A stretch of 64,000 nucleotides of DNA. Origin: Candidatus Nanosynbacter sp. TM7-075. GTDB lineage: Bacteria > Patescibacteriota > Saccharimonadia > Saccharimonadales > Saccharimonadaceae. Of the stretch, positions 42,775-54,012 are shown in pieces. The translations under genes and the position numbers were made by a program. Within the stretch, counting starts at the first letter, position 1, and each line of letters opens with the position of its first letter. The DNA is taken from contig NZ_JAJQJW010000001.1 in assembly GCF_022828255.1 (NCBI RefSeq), positions 217,984 to 281,983 of the forward strand, read 5' to 3'. The notes under the pieces are model-generated. The model did no database searches and was not told where the DNA came from. It saw nothing but the letters and a program-made list of their open reading frames with translations.

Positions 42775-45700
42775 ATGGATTTCAATACTCGTTACGCTAA
42801 ATTAAACGATAATCAACGACAAGCAGTCGACTACATTCACGGATCGCTTTTGGTAATTGCTGGGCCAGGAACAGGGAAAACCGAGCTTCTAAGTATGCGC
42901 ACTGCCCAAATCCTAAGACAGACCGACACTTTACCGAACAGCATTTTATGCTTGACGTTTACCGAAAGTGGCGCCACAAATATGCGCCAACGACTTCGCC
43001 AGATTATCGGTGAGGACGCGTATAAAATTGCGATTCATACATTCCACAGCTTCGGCACAGAAATCATCAATCAACATCGCGAGTATTTTTTCCGTGGCGC
43101 CGACGCTCAGCCGGTTGACGAATTGACGCAATATCAAATTATCTCTGGAATACTCGAAGGACTTGATTGGCGAAATCCATTAAGCGCGAAAAATAACGGG
43201 GAATTCGTTTATATTAAAGACCTCATTCGCATTATTTCCGAGTTCAAGCAAAGCGGTTTAACGCCGTCGGAATTACGGGCAATTATTGAGGACAATCAAA
43301 GTACAATTGCCGAAATCGCGCCAGACATTCAGCAAGTATTTTCCGCCAAAATATCGAAAAAGACAATCGAGCTGTTTGCGCCGATAGCTGAGAAAATTGC
43401 CAATTTAGCCGCCAAAAATCCTGACGAGAAAAACTCAAAATTGCCAGCCTCAATCACGCCATACGCCAACGTTTTGGCGCTGAGCATTGTGCACGCCGCC
43501 CAGGAAGCAATTGACGAAAACTCAACCAAGCCACTGACCGCCTGGAAAAATAAATGGTGCGAAAAAAATGCCAATGGCGAATTTGTCCTGAAAGATTTTA
43601 CCGCCGCAGAAAAATTATCCGCCGCAATTGACGTTTACGAAAAATACGTAAATATTTTGTCCGAGCGCTCGTTATTTGACTATGACGATATGATTTTATC
43701 CGTTATCCAAGCCTGCGAATCTCACCCAGAACTGCGCGCAAACCTCCAAGAGCAATTCCAATTCATCATGGTCGACGAGTTCCAGGACACAAACTTGGCG
43801 CAATTACGATTATTGTTCAATTTGACCAGCGAGAACGACGACAATCCAAACATCATGGCGGTCGGCGATGACGACCAAGCAATCTTCAGCTTCCAAGGCG
43901 CAGACGTGGGCAACATCCAGCGTTTCCGCCAGCATTATCACAACCCAAAAATCATCGTTTTGACCGACAATTATCGTTCCGCCGAAAACATTTTATCATC
44001 GGCGCGGGACGTCATCACCCAAGGCGCGGATCGATTAGAAAACACAATTGACGGCCTATCAAAGCAATTGACCGCACACGCAAATAGCGAAGGCTCAAAA
44101 GTCGAAATCCAAGAATTCTCATCTGTTAGCGAAGAGCGAGCGGGAATTGCCAAACAAATTGCCGAGCTGATAAAAAATGGCGAGAAACCAGAAAACATCA
44201 CGATTATTGCGCGCCACCATAAGGAACTCATTGAAATTCTTCCGCATCTTTATAAGGAAAATCTTTTTGTCAATTACGAGCGTCACGACGATATTTTGGA
44301 GCAAGATATAATTCAGATTCTGGACAAATTAGCGCGAACTGTCGTGGCGATTAGCCAGAATAATTTGGATGTTGCCAATAGCCTATTACCGGAAATTACG
44401 GCTCATCCAGCGTTTGGATTTTCTGCGCTTGACATCTGGAAGTTGAGTCTTCAAGCTTACAAAAATCGGCAATTGTGGCTGGAAAGTATGCTGGCGAATA
44501 GCGTATTTAAGGAATTTGCGGAGTGGCTTTTGGAACGCGCTAAGGACGTACCGAATCTGCCATTGGAAGAGCAATTGGACAATTTATTAGGCTTAACTAA
44601 CGACGAAAGCGGCGACCTTCAGGTTAATTCTCTCGCCAATTTCTATTTCTCGCCAGAAAAACTAGATAAAAACCCAGAAGCATATCTGACAATTCTGGAA
44701 AGTTTGCGTACTTTGCGCCAAAAACTTCGCGATCGAATCACCGATAAAAACCCAACTCTGGAAGATTTTTTGGAATTTATTAACCTACATATTTCAACAA
44801 AAACTCGCTTAACGCAAATTCGCACGCACGCAAGTTCACTCAGCGGCGCCATAAATTTGATGACCGCCCATAAATCCAAAGGTCTGGAATTTCCGCACGT
44901 TTTCGTGATTGGGGCAATTGACAGCGCTTGGGGTGAAAAAGTCCGCACACGTAGCCGAGCTATCAGATATCCCGCAAACCTCCAACTTCAGCCAGCGGGC
45001 GCCACTTACGACGAACGACTTCGATTATTCTTTGTGGCGATGACTCGCGCCAAAACCACATTGACCATGACTTATTCTCAAACCAACGATTCTGGCAGCG
45101 ATACGATAATCGCCAGTTTCTTGACGAATTGCACGCCAACCATCATTCCGACCAGCGACGATCCAGCGGAGCAAATTGAACTCGCTGAAACCGACTGGAC
45201 GACGCGACTAACTTCACCGATTATTCCGGAATTAAAGGACTTATTGGCGCCAGCGCTGGAAACATACAAACTTTCCGCGACGCATTTGAATAATTTCCTC
45301 GACGTTTCACGTGGCGGGCCGCAGAATTTCTTATTGAACAATTTGCTACATTTCCCATCCGCCAAAAATTCCGCCGCAGCTTACGGAACCGCGATTCACA
45401 GCAGCCTTCAGCAAGCACATTGCTTATTCAGTGCCGATCATCAATTGCCAAGCACCGAACAAATCCTCCAATTCTTCCAAAAATCCCTCGAGAGCCAACA
45501 TTTGCCAGCGGACGATTTTCAGTTGTATTTGGATAAAGGGAAGTCAGCTTTGACCGCGTTCTTAAACGCCAAATCTTCAGATTTTCACGACACGGACTTG
45601 GCGGAATTGGACTTTTCAAACCAAGGCGTAATTATAGATAACGCCAGATTGACGGGTAAACTTGACGTCGTAGACATCGACAAGCAAAATAAAACCATCT

Positions 45701-46071
45701 TCGTAACGGATTATAAAACTGGCAAGCCGGCGCATTCCTGGAAAGGTTCGGCTGATTACGAAAAAATCAAACTTCATAAATATCGTCAGCAATTGATGTT
45801 CTATCAACTACTGGTCGAGCATTCACGCGATTATAGCAATTTCACGTTTACTGGCGGGCGATTGCAATTTGTCGAGCCAGACATGAAGACCGGCGATATC
45901 CTCAGCCTGGAAGACACGTTCTCCAGCGAAGAATTGTCCGAATTCGCGAAACTCGTAAACATCATTTGGCAAAAAATCACCACGCTCGATATGCCAGATA
46001 TCTCTGGATATTCGCCAGATTATAAGGGAATGCTGCAATTCGAAAAAGACCTGCTGGCGGGCGAAATATAA
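42775..46071 (+). CDS. UvrD/Rep-family helicase fused to a RecB-like PD-(D/E)XK nuclease
   Basis: 1098 aa. Superfamily 1 helicase motifs: Q motif LNDNQRQAV, Walker A AGPGTGKTE, motif Ia CLTFTESGATNMRQR, motif II VDEFQDTN, motif III GDDDQAIFSFQGAD, motif IV DNYRS, motif V MTAHKSKGLEFPHVFVI, motif VI FVAMTRAKTTL. The C-terminus (about residues 850-1000) has the RecB/Cas4-type nuclease pattern: GTAIHSSLQQ, then VVDIDKQNKTIFVTDYKTG. The chain resembles an AddA-like helicase-nuclease used in end resection. TAAAAT at 42763-42768 is 6 nt before the ATG. Confidence 0.92.
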   Translation: MDFNTRYAKLNDNQRQAVDYIHGSLLVIAGPGTGKTELLSMRTAQILRQTDTLPNSILCLTFTESGATNMRQRLRQIIGEDAYKIAIHTFHSFGTEIINQHREYFFRGADAQPVDELTQYQIISGILEGLDWRNPLSAKNNGEFVYIKDLIRIISEFKQSGLTPSELRAIIEDNQSTIAEIAPDIQQVFSAKISKKTIELFAPIAEKIANLAAKNPDEKNSKLPASITPYANVLALSIVHAAQEAIDENSTKPLTAWKNKWCEKNANGEFVLKDFTAAEKLSAAIDVYEKYVNILSERSLFDYDDMILSVIQACESHPELRANLQEQFQFIMVDEFQDTNLAQLRLLFNLTSENDDNPNIMAVGDDDQAIFSFQGADVGNIQRFRQHYHNPKIIVLTDNYRSAENILSSARDVITQGADRLENTIDGLSKQLTAHANSEGSKVEIQEFSSVSEERAGIAKQIAELIKNGEKPENITIIARHHKELIEILPHLYKENLFVNYERHDDILEQDIIQILDKLARTVVAISQNNLDVANSLLPEITAHPAFGFSALDIWKLSLQAYKNRQLWLESMLANSVFKEFAEWLLERAKDVPNLPLEEQLDNLLGLTNDESGDLQVNSLANFYFSPEKLDKNPEAYLTILESLRTLRQKLRDRITDKNPTLEDFLEFINLHISTKTRLTQIRTHASSLSGAINLMTAHKSKGLEFPHVFVIGAIDSAWGEKVRTRSRAIRYPANLQLQPAGATYDERLRLFFVAMTRAKTTLTMTYSQTNDSGSDTIIASFLTNCTPTIIPTSDDPAEQIELAETDWTTRLTSPIIPELKDLLAPALETYKLSATHLNNFLDVSRGGPQNFLLNNLLHFPSAKNSAAAYGTAIHSSLQQAHCLFSADHQLPSTEQILQFFQKSLESQHLPADDFQLYLDKGKSALTAFLNAKSSDFHDTDLAELDFSNQGVIIDNARLTGKLDVVDIDKQNKTIFVTDYKTGKPAHSWKGSADYEKIKLHKYRQQLMFYQLLVEHSRDYSNFTFTGGRLQFVEPDMKTGDILSLEDTFSSEELSEFAKLVNIIWQKITTLDMPDISGYSPDYKGMLQFEKDLLAGEI

Positions 46072-46089
46072 AAATATTCTGGTATATTG

Positions 46090-46198
46090 TTGCATTTTTT
46101 TATAATTAGTGTTATTATAGTAAACGCTTTGTTGGTAGAGCTGACTTTTCGAGTTATGCTCTCTAGGAGCATAATTAGGAGGTCAGCTCTTTTCTTTT
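46090..46198 (+). promoter_or_regulatory. Promoter and hairpin leader of the 46.1-kb island
   Basis: TTGCAT (46090-46095), 17 nt, TATTAT (46113-46118). The leader forms GAGCTGAC (46138-46145) with GTCAGCTC (46182-46189), enclosing ATGCTC/GAGCAT, followed by TTTTCTTTT: terminator-shaped, though the ORF follows. It is possibly an attenuator. Confidence 0.6.
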
Positions 46199-46214
46199 AG
46201 AAAGGGTGATATCC

Positions 46215-46379
46215 ATGTTTGACACATGGACGCCTAAGCAGCGAGAAACTGCTATCAAGAAGGGTATGGCTGGAGGGCAGCTCAGCCCGTACGAGCGCAC
46301 TAAGCTCGAAGAGGCCGCCAAGCAGGCAGGCTCTGTCGGGCAGAAGGCGAAAGACGCCCTCAACAAGAGTAAGGGTTAG
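46215..46379 (+). CDS. Small unrecognised protein (54 aa)
   Basis: ATG at 46215 with AAAGGGTGA upstream; the product starts MFDTWTPKQRETAIKKGMAG and ends in a Lys/Ala-rich helix (KAKDALNKSKG). Charged and hydrophilic, with no membrane segment. Codons prefer C/G endings (CTC, GCC, CAG), unlike native genes nearby. It directly precedes the folded RNA region, from the same promoter. No family recognised; could be a small DNA- or RNA-binding protein. Confidence 0.6.
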   Translation: MFDTWTPKQRETAIKKGMAGGQLSPYERTKLEEAAKQAGSVGQKAKDALNKSKG

Positions 46380-46380
46380 A

Positions 46381-46850
46381 ACTGGCTCTTGTTAAATTGA
46401 CGGTCATAGATCTTAACCCATCTATGAAAAAGTTGATTTAGAATCAGCAAAAGAGCGTCCGTCCGCTCCTGGCGTGATTCAGCCAGCCGGTTAGTCCGGA
46501 AAAGAATCAAGGGACGCGCAGGATAGCCCCTCGATTCTCCACGACGAAGTGGTTGATCGAGGATGGACGGGTTCAACTCCCGTCGCCGTCCGCCATCCGG
46601 CAATTAAAAAACCTAACGCTGTCGAGCGCCCCAACGGGCGGCGTTCAGGTTCATCAATACTCCCCGCTAGACGATGGCGCCTAGCAACGTGAGCCGGCAC
46701 GTGGAAGTATTGATGTTTTCTAATTTTCGGGCTCGCGAGATTCACTCGTGGTAGTCGATTTCAGCGTTGAAATCAATTCCGAGCAGAACCGCTTGAGCCC
46801 GCCATCCCCCTCATTCTCAAAGACGAGAGTGAGGGGTTTTCTCCTTTTTG
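46381..46850 (+). ncRNA. Candidate ornate structured RNA with two tRNA-like folds ending GCCA
   Basis: No ORF of note, but dense exact stems. CATAGAT (46405-46411)/ATCTATG (46420-46426); CTGGC/GCCAG (46469-46486); a tRNA-like fold 46512-46595 (GGACG/CGTCC; long arm CCTCGAT/ATCGAGG containing CCAC/GTGG; T-arm ACGGG-TTCAACT-CCCGT; GCCA end); hairpin 46610-46651; a three-way junction closed by CATCAATACT/AGTATTGATG (46652-46715) enclosing GCTAG/CTAGC and ACGTG/CACGT; and a second tRNA-like fold 46729-46804 (GGGCTCG/TGAGCCC, CGAG/CTCG, GATTTC/GAAATC, CGAGC/GCTTG; GCCA end). It finishes with a 12-bp terminator (46807-46850). No normal anticodon loop. Structure is by eye. Confidence 0.6.
46807..46850 (+). 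terminator. Intrinsic terminator of the 46.1-kb island
   Basis: CCCCTCATTCTC / GAGAGTGAGGGG (12 bp with one wobble), then TTTTCTCCTTTTT. Confidence 0.85.
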
Positions 46851-46866
46851 TGATAAAATAACAGAG

Positions 46867-47910
46867 ATGACATCGTTTTGGAATGATTTACCGCAGCCAT
46901 TTTTCATATTGGCACCAATGGAAGCCGTCACCGACGTCGTGTTTCGTCATGTCGTGAAACAGGCTGGCGCGCCAGATATATTTTTCACCGAGTTCGCAAA
47001 TGCCACCGGCTGGGTTCACGCTGGCGACAAAGCCATAGCTGGGCGACTAATTAAGACCGACGATGAGCAGCCACTGATTGCGCAAATCTGGGGTGGCGAG
47101 CCAGGGGACATGGAAGCTTTCGCGAAGCACTGCGCGAAACTTGGTTTTAACGGAATTGATATCAATATGGGATGTCCCGCCAAATCTGCCATTAAAAGCG
47201 GTGGCGCAGCTCTGATCCGCCGACCCGACATAGCGATAGCTGCAATTGACGCTGCCAAAAAATCTGGATTGCCAGTTAGCGTAAAAACTCGGCTGGGCTA
47301 TACTTACGTCGATGAATGGCGCGAGTGGCTTACGGCAATTCTCAAGCAAGACATTGTGAATTTGACAATTCATCTGCGCACCAAAAAAGAGATGAGTAAA
47401 GTCGCGGCGCATTATGAATTGATTGACGAGATTGTTAAACTGCGCGATGAAATTGCCCCACAAACGCTCCTGACTATCAACGGCGACATTCGCGATCGAG
47501 AGCATGGGCTGGAAATTACCAGAAAACATCCTGGCGTGAATGGCATTATGATCGGGCGGGGCGTCTTCAGTGATCCGTTCTGCTTTAGGAGGGCAATTGA
47601 ACTATCCTCAGTCGAGGAGGCTGTGACAGGCGCGTCAAGCCCCGTCAGCCGAACGCCAAAAGAGTACTCCGAGGCAGAGTATAGCTCAACTATTCATCAC
47701 AAATCTGAGCTGATTGCCTTACTGCACTACCACCTCGACCTCTTCGACCACTACCAACCAACCCTCGGTCGACCTTTTGAAACTCTAAAACGTTTTTTCA
47801 AGATTTATATTCGCGATTTTGACGGTGCAAAGGAACTTCGGGAGAAATTGATGCACACTACGACGACCGATGAAGTCCGCCTAGCTATTGCAAATATCCG
47901 TGATTTGTGA
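46867..47910 (+). CDS. dus: tRNA-dihydrouridine synthase
   Basis: 347 aa. FMN-binding TIM barrel with FILAPMEAVTDVVFR, then QIWGGEPGDMEAFAK, the catalytic Cys in INMGCPAKSAIKSGGAAL, LTINGDIRD and IMIGRGVFSDPF. Reduces uridines in the D-loop of tRNA. TAAAAT at 46854-46859 lies 7 nt before the ATG. Normal family length. Confidence 0.94.
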   Translation: MTSFWNDLPQPFFILAPMEAVTDVVFRHVVKQAGAPDIFFTEFANATGWVHAGDKAIAGRLIKTDDEQPLIAQIWGGEPGDMEAFAKHCAKLGFNGIDINMGCPAKSAIKSGGAALIRRPDIAIAAIDAAKKSGLPVSVKTRLGYTYVDEWREWLTAILKQDIVNLTIHLRTKKEMSKVAAHYELIDEIVKLRDEIAPQTLLTINGDIRDREHGLEITRKHPGVNGIMIGRGVFSDPFCFRRAIELSSVEEAVTGASSPVSRTPKEYSEAEYSSTIHHKSELIALLHYHLDLFDHYQPTLGRPFETLKRFFKIYIRDFDGAKELREKLMHTTTTDEVRLAIANIRDL

Positions 47911-47923
47911 TATAAAATAGTTT

Positions 47924-48799
47924 ATGCGTCAGCTCGAAGGATATTTATCTATAACACCAATTGCCATTGATGATACGAGCGATTTACGGGAACAAGTAGA
48001 TCAACTATCTCCAGGAGATATTGCATTATTTGGCACCGACCAGTTAGGCGTGCCATTAGATTATCTTTATATAGGGTTAGACCCTCGCGACGATTACTCA
48101 GAAGGTCGCCGCAATAGCATCAATGAAGTTGGGTTTTATGATGCAACATCATACTGCTCAGGCGTACCTCTCGCAACTCAACCTTGGGCAATCAAGCCAT
48201 ATCTTACACCGCGCGCAGCATTGAAAGATATTGATACTATGCGACACATCAATAGCCTAGAGCACCCTCAAGCAATTCGCACCTTCGAGCCGAAAGGCGT
48301 TATCCGCCTCGAGAATAGAGAAGTGGCAGTGATTACCGATTTTATACAAGGCGTGCGGAGCTGTGACAGTCTAGTCGACGAATACCGCGAGACTATGCTA
48401 CCTGAAGAAAAAGCACGGCTTATCGCCCGTACTGCATTCGCTACTATGCACTATTTTCACAGCCTAGAAAAACCGTATACAATGAATGACGCGCAAATAA
48501 AAAACTTTGCATTTACTATCAGCACTAAACCGTGGTGTATTGATACCGAAACATTTCAGCAAACCAACAAAGACTCGGCAAAAATCTCTAGGTTCGTGCG
48601 AGACGTTGGGAGTTGTGCCTATTCAATGAGCGGTCAATACAATTACGACGGTCAGCGGATGCTAGACTCAGAACTCATTATCGAGTACTTTATTAAGCCA
48701 TACGAAGAGGACATTCCTAATCTATATTCCTATGACACTGTCGATATTGCGCGAGTGTCAATCGAGGATCTCAAGCAAGACATAGCACGAGGAGCCTAA
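47924..48799 (+). CDS. Hypothetical protein with kinase-like fragment
   Basis: 291 aa. MHYFHSLEKPYTMNDAQIKNFAFTI..KPWCIDTETFQ has the order of the kinase catalytic loop and DFG-like region (H-x-x-x, N, D-T-E) of APH/LPS-kinase-like proteins, but the N-terminal glycine loop is not visible. Earlier parts have GDIALFGTDQLGVPLDYLYIG. TATAAA at 47911-47916 is 7 nt upstream. No family assigned. A stem-loop over its stop (GGAGCC/GGCTCC) is a possible terminator. Confidence 0.6.
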   Translation: MRQLEGYLSITPIAIDDTSDLREQVDQLSPGDIALFGTDQLGVPLDYLYIGLDPRDDYSEGRRNSINEVGFYDATSYCSGVPLATQPWAIKPYLTPRAALKDIDTMRHINSLEHPQAIRTFEPKGVIRLENREVAVITDFIQGVRSCDSLVDEYRETMLPEEKARLIARTAFATMHYFHSLEKPYTMNDAQIKNFAFTISTKPWCIDTETFQQTNKDSAKISRFVRDVGSCAYSMSGQYNYDGQRMLDSELIIEYFIKPYEEDIPNLYSYDTVDIARVSIEDLKQDIARGA

Positions 48800-48834
48800 T
48801 AATCAGGCTCCTTCGTAGTATTGCAGATATATAA

Positions 48835-49260
48835 TTAGCGTCGTCGCTTACGTCTATGAAGATCAGCAACCTTCAATCGCACCATATGACGATCGATAAG
48901 CTGCTTGGCTTTCTCGCGCTCAACTTGATCACCAGCCTCATCACGCGCCTTAATAGCACGCTCCAGAGCCTTCTGAGTTTCTGCCTCGATGATGTCGTCA
49001 CCGTGATCAGCTTCATCAACCAGAATTTGCACCGACGAATAGTCAATTTTTACCACACCACCAGAGATTGCAAAATACTCCAACTGATTATCAGAATCTT
49101 CTTTATGTCGACGCACGGTAATCACGCCATCCCGTGCAATCGTCACTAGCGGCTCGTGGCTTGGGAAAACGGAAATTTCGCCGTCAGTAGTCGGAATTGA
49201 CACCGAATAAACTTCTTCGTCAACCTTCGTACCGACAAGTGTGACTAATGACAATTTCAT
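48835..49260 (-). CDS. atpC: ATP synthase F1 subunit epsilon
   Basis: 141 aa. N-terminal beta-sandwich (LSLVTLVGTKVDEEVYSVSIPTTDGEISVFPSHEPLVT) and C-terminal helices ending in a basic cluster (HRRKRRR). Inhibitory/coupling subunit. Two nt after atpD. Confidence 0.92.
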   Translation of the reverse strand: MKLSLVTLVGTKVDEEVYSVSIPTTDGEISVFPSHEPLVTIARDGVITVRRHKEDSDNQLEYFAISGGVVKIDYSSVQILVDEADHGDDIIEAETQKALERAIKARDEAGDQVEREKAKQLIDRHMVRLKVADLHRRKRRR

Positions 49261-49262
49261 GA

Positions 49263-50723
<1,461 letters not shown>

Positions 50724-50747
50724 TTAATCTCACTTTTCATATCGCAT

Positions 50748-51197
50748 CTACGCCTCCTGATAATCCATAATTATATCCAAAGAATAACTCTTATCCGACA
50801 ATGCTCGACGAGCCGGCTCTATCATATCATCAGGGAAGCGCAAGTTCAGTTTCTCTAAAGCCTCTAACGTCACGAAGTCAACCTGCTGGATTCCTTCTTC
50901 GTGCGCGACAGGAGAACCATCGGCAACGTGTCCTAGAAAGAACACAACCAGCGACATACCAGAATCAGTATTTTTCAACAGCACCGACAGCACACCATCA
51001 ATTGCAACTGTGTAGCCAGACTCCTCCTTCGCTTCGCGTATCGCCGCATCCACCAATCTTTCGCCAGGCTCAACATGACCAGCTGGAAAATTCCAGGTAT
51101 CTAATTGACCATAATTATTTTTGCCCTCTTGAACGACCAACAACTTACCGTCCTTTACAACAACAGTACTGACGAATAGGGTTGTGTTATTTATCAT
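50748..51197 (-). CDS. NUDIX hydrolase inside the atp operon
   Basis: 149 aa. NUDIX box GHVEPGERLVDAAIREAKEESGY (GX5EX7REUXEEXGU) at about residues 40-62. Hydrolyses nucleoside diphosphate derivatives. The start overlaps the atpG stop by 4 nt, so it is translationally coupled to atpG. A gene between atpG and atpD is unusual; perhaps it cleans or controls a nucleotide pool or is a CPR lineage trait. Confidence 0.9.
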   Translation of the reverse strand: MINNTTLFVSTVVVKDGKLLVVQEGKNNYGQLDTWNFPAGHVEPGERLVDAAIREAKEESGYTVAIDGVLSVLLKNTDSGMSLVVFFLGHVADGSPVAHEEGIQQVDFVTLEALEKLNLRFPDDMIEPARRALSDKSYSLDIIMDYQEA

Positions 51198-52075
51198 TGT
51201 TCCATCGCCTCCACGCCACCAGAAATTTCAGCAAGTTCCTGAGTAATTGCCCCTTGGCGAGCCTTATTCATAGCTAGCGTCAAATCGTCAACCAAATCAC
51301 TGGCATTATCCGTAGCATTCTTCATCGCCATCATACGCATAGAATGTTCACTAGCGCGAGCGTCGAGTAACGCCTGCAATAGTCGCGCGCCGACCAAACG
51401 ATATGCCACCGCGTCCAAAACTTCTGGAATACTCGGCTCATATTTGGCGTCAGAAATCGTGTTAGAAACTTCACTCGGATCAACCAAGATTTTCGTTCCT
51501 GCTGGCAATAATCTGTCCAATTCTGCAGTCTGAACCATGCTATTGACAAAACGCGTATAAACAAGCGTAACGGCGTCAACTTCGCCATTCTCAAACATAT
51601 TTATCGCCGTGTTCAAAATCGTGTGAAACGTCAATCCAGACGGCTGATCTGGCAAATCTTCATACGTACCGATGATTTTCGTATCTTTAAGGCGCGTTGC
51701 GAATTGCGAAGCTCGCCGACCAATCGTCAAAGTCAAGTTCTCAATTCCGCGCTCGTCATCACGCTTTAATAGCTCCAAATACTTCTTCAAAACGTTGGTG
51801 TTGTATGCGCCAGCCAAACCCTTGTCGCTGGCCACCACGATAATCAATCGCTTATTTATCTTTCGCCTGGCAAACAGCGGATGATTGTCGGTTGCGCCTT
51901 GGCTAGCCAAATAAGACAACAGCTCTTCCGCCGCCATTGTGTACGGCGCAGAAGCTTTGTCCGCCTCTTGAGCCCGACGCATTTTACTAGCCGCCACCAA
52001 TTGCATAGCCTTGGTGATCTGCTTAGTTGAGTCCACCGAACGAATGCGATTTTTCAGCGCGCGAGTGCTCGGCAT
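51194..52075 (-). CDS. atpG: ATP synthase F1 subunit gamma
   Basis: 293 aa. N-terminal helix TRALKNRIRSVDSTKQITKAMQLVAASKMRRAQE and C-terminal helix MKNATDNASDLVDDLTLAMNKARQGAITQELAEI form the rotor shaft; the middle Rossmann-like domain has IVVASDKGLAGAYN. Standard length. Confidence 0.95.
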   Translation of the reverse strand: MPSTRALKNRIRSVDSTKQITKAMQLVAASKMRRAQEADKASAPYTMAAEELLSYLASQGATDNHPLFARRKINKRLIIVVASDKGLAGAYNTNVLKKYLELLKRDDERGIENLTLTIGRRASQFATRLKDTKIIGTYEDLPDQPSGLTFHTILNTAINMFENGEVDAVTLVYTRFVNSMVQTAELDRLLPAGTKILVDPSEVSNTISDAKYEPSIPEVLDAVAYRLVGARLLQALLDARASEHSMRMMAMKNATDNASDLVDDLTLAMNKARQGAITQELAEISGGVEAMEQ

Positions 52076-52078
52076 GAA

Positions 52079-53605
52079 TTACTCCTCAAATCCTTTCGCT
52101 ATTTCTTTCGTAGCTTCATCAATCAATTTCAATTGCTCATCCGAAGGCTTGTCGCCCTTGTTCAACTCACGCATAGCATCTTTAGAATTTTTCCAGAGAT
52201 AAGTCAATAGAGCAGACTGCGCGTCCTTAATCTTAGAAACTGGAACATCGTCAAACATACCGCCAGTCACCGCGTGAATGCTAACAAATTGCTCCCAGAC
52301 ACTCATTGGCTGATACTGCGGTTGCTTCAGAAGTTCAGTGAGTCGCTGACCGCGGTCAATTTGAGCTTTTGTCGCGTCGTCAAGATCTGAGCCGAATTGA
52401 GCAAATGATGCCAATTCGCGGAACTGAGAAAGACCGAGCTTCAAGTTTCCGCCGACAGATTTAACGGCTTTCGTCTGAGCTGCGCCACCAACACGAGAAA
52501 CTGATAGACCGGCTGAGATGGCTGGGCGAATGCCTTGATAGAACAAGTCGGTTTCCAGGAAAATCTGACCGTCGGTAATAGAGATCACGTTGGTTGGAAT
52601 GTAAGCGGAAATGTCGCCAGCTTGCGTTTCGATGATTGGCAGGGCCGTCAAACTTCCTGCGCCAAGTTTATCTGACAATTTAGCCGAGCGCTCCAATAGT
52701 CGTGAGTGCAAATAGAAGACGTCACCTGGGTAAGCTTCGCGTCCTGGTGGACGGCGCAACAATAACGACATCTGTCGGTAAGCCACCGCGTGCTTCGTCA
52801 AATCGTCATAAATCATCAATGCGTGACCGCCGTTATCGCGGAAATATTCACCCATGGCAGTACCAGCGTAAGGCGCCAAATAAAGCAGGGAAGCCGCATC
52901 GGACGGACTGGTCGCGACGATAATCGTCTGATCCATCACGCCTTCCTCCTTCAATCGGTCGACCAATCGAGCAATCTTCGACAATTTCTGACCAATCGCC
53001 ACATAAACGTTCACCACGCCAGTCTTTTGACGAGCTTGGTTAATCATCGTATCGATAGCAATTGCCGTTTTACCAGTTTGACGGTCACCAATAATAAGCT
53101 CACGCTGACCACGACCGATCGGGAACATCGCGTCAATCGACATAATGCCAGTCATCAGAGGCTCGTGAACCGACTTACGACCCATCACGCCAATGGCAGG
53201 ACGCTCAATTAAACCACGTTTCTTCGTTTTAATCGCTGGACCGTCGTCAAGAGGTCTACCTAGCGGATCAACCACTCGCCCCAACAATTCTTCGCCGACA
53301 GGAACGTCTAGCACCGAACCCTTACGGCGAACGCTAGCGCCAGCCTTGACCTTATCTTCACCACCAAGAATCACCGCACCAATTTCATCTTCCATCAAGT
53401 TCAAAGCAAACGCTTCAACCGTGCCGCCGTCAGTTTCAATTTCCAACACTTCGCTATAGCCAGCACTGCTCAAGCCGTGCACCCAAGCCACACCATCACC
53501 GACGCGAATAACCACGCCGGCATCTTCCAAACCTTCTGTCGCCTCCAACTGCGCGATTTTTTCCCGCAGGCTTTTGGCTAATTCTGTCACATCAATCTTG
53601 CTCAT
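52079..53605 (-). CDS. atpA: ATP synthase F1 subunit alpha
   Basis: 508 aa. Walker [17 protein letters not shown] and the family segment [16 protein letters not shown]-terminal beta barrel [19 protein letters not shown]. Non-catalytic nucleotide-binding subunit. Three nt before atpG. Confidence 0.97.
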   Translation of the reverse strand: MSKIDVTELAKSLREKIAQLEATEGLEDAGVVIRVGDGVAWVHGLSSAGYSEVLEIETDGGTVEAFALNLMEDEIGAVILGGEDKVKAGASVRRKGSVLDVPVGEELLGRVVDPLGRPLDDGPAIKTKKRGLIERPAIGVMGRKSVHEPLMTGIMSIDAMFPIGRGQRELIIGDRQTGKTAIAIDTMINQARQKTGVVNVYVAIGQKLSKIARLVDRLKEEGVMDQTIIVATSPSDAASLLYLAPYAGTAMGEYFRDNGGHALMIYDDLTKHAVAYRQMSLLLRRPPGREAYPGDVFYLHSRLLERSAKLSDKLGAGSLTALPIIETQAGDISAYIPTNVISITDGQIFLETDLFYQGIRPAISAGLSVSRVGGAAQTKAVKSVGGNLKLGLSQFRELASFAQFGSDLDDATKAQIDRGQRLTELLKQPQYQPMSVWEQFVSIHAVTGGMFDDVPVSKIKDAQSALLTYLWKNSKDAMRELNKGDKPSDEQLKLIDEATKEIAKGFEE

Positions 53606-53613
53606 TTTTCCTC

Positions 53614-54012
53614 CTAGATTTTCTTCGCCCGCAAGTCGTTTAACTTCTTCGAAACCGTTGCGTCCAGTGTTGCGGTCGGCGTTTGTAGCTTAAATCCGCC
53701 AATCAACGTCGGGTCAATTGATTCTCTTAGCGACACTTTTGGCTTGCTATTTTTATCGCTCACCGCAGTCGCCAGAAATTGCTCTATTTTACGCCTTGTA
53801 TTTTCATCAAGCGCTCTCGCACTCTCGACCGACGCTACAATTTCACCGTTCTCAGCCAATTCTGCCTCAATGTCTCGCACCAACAAATCAACTTCACGTT
53901 CGTGCTTTTCGTAAATCAAAAGACCAGCAATTTCTTCCAACACCGCGTCATTGCCAGCTAAAATCTGTTCAGCTGCATACTTTGCCAACTTTCTCCTGGA
54001 CACTAATCTCAT
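53614..54012 (-). CDS. atpH: ATP synthase F1 subunit delta
   Basis: 132 aa, shorter than the usual 175-180. Retains the C-terminal half pattern ([28 protein letters not shown]) that binds the stator; the N-terminal helical domain is reduced. It begins 1 nt after the atpF stop. Confidence 0.85.
   Translation of the reverse strand: MRLVSRRKLAKYAAEQILAGNDAVLEEIAGLLIYEKHEREVDLLVRDIEAELAENGEIVASVESARALDENTRRKIEQFLATAVSDKNSKPKVSLRESIDPTLIGGFKLQTPTATLDATVSKKLNDLRAKKI

Noticed and set aside
46200..46600. A one-piece tmRNA (ssrA) ending at 46595
   Set aside because: The T-arm and GCCA resemble tmRNA, but no upstream 5' acceptor strand (GGACGGC-like) with the TTCGAC D-loop, and no tag ORF, was found in the expected 350-400 nt.
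46660..46700. Half of a tRNA-Glu on the minus strand (GGCGCCATCGTCTAGCGG)
   Set aside because: The D-stem and anticodon arm do not form; the bases belong to the GCTAG/CTAGC arm of the junction.
46595..46810. Permuted two-piece tmRNA with its coding piece starting at GGGCGGC (46636)
   Set aside because: That strand is better explained by the local hairpin 46610-46651, and no resume codon or tag ending in an Ala-Ala-like sequence follows.
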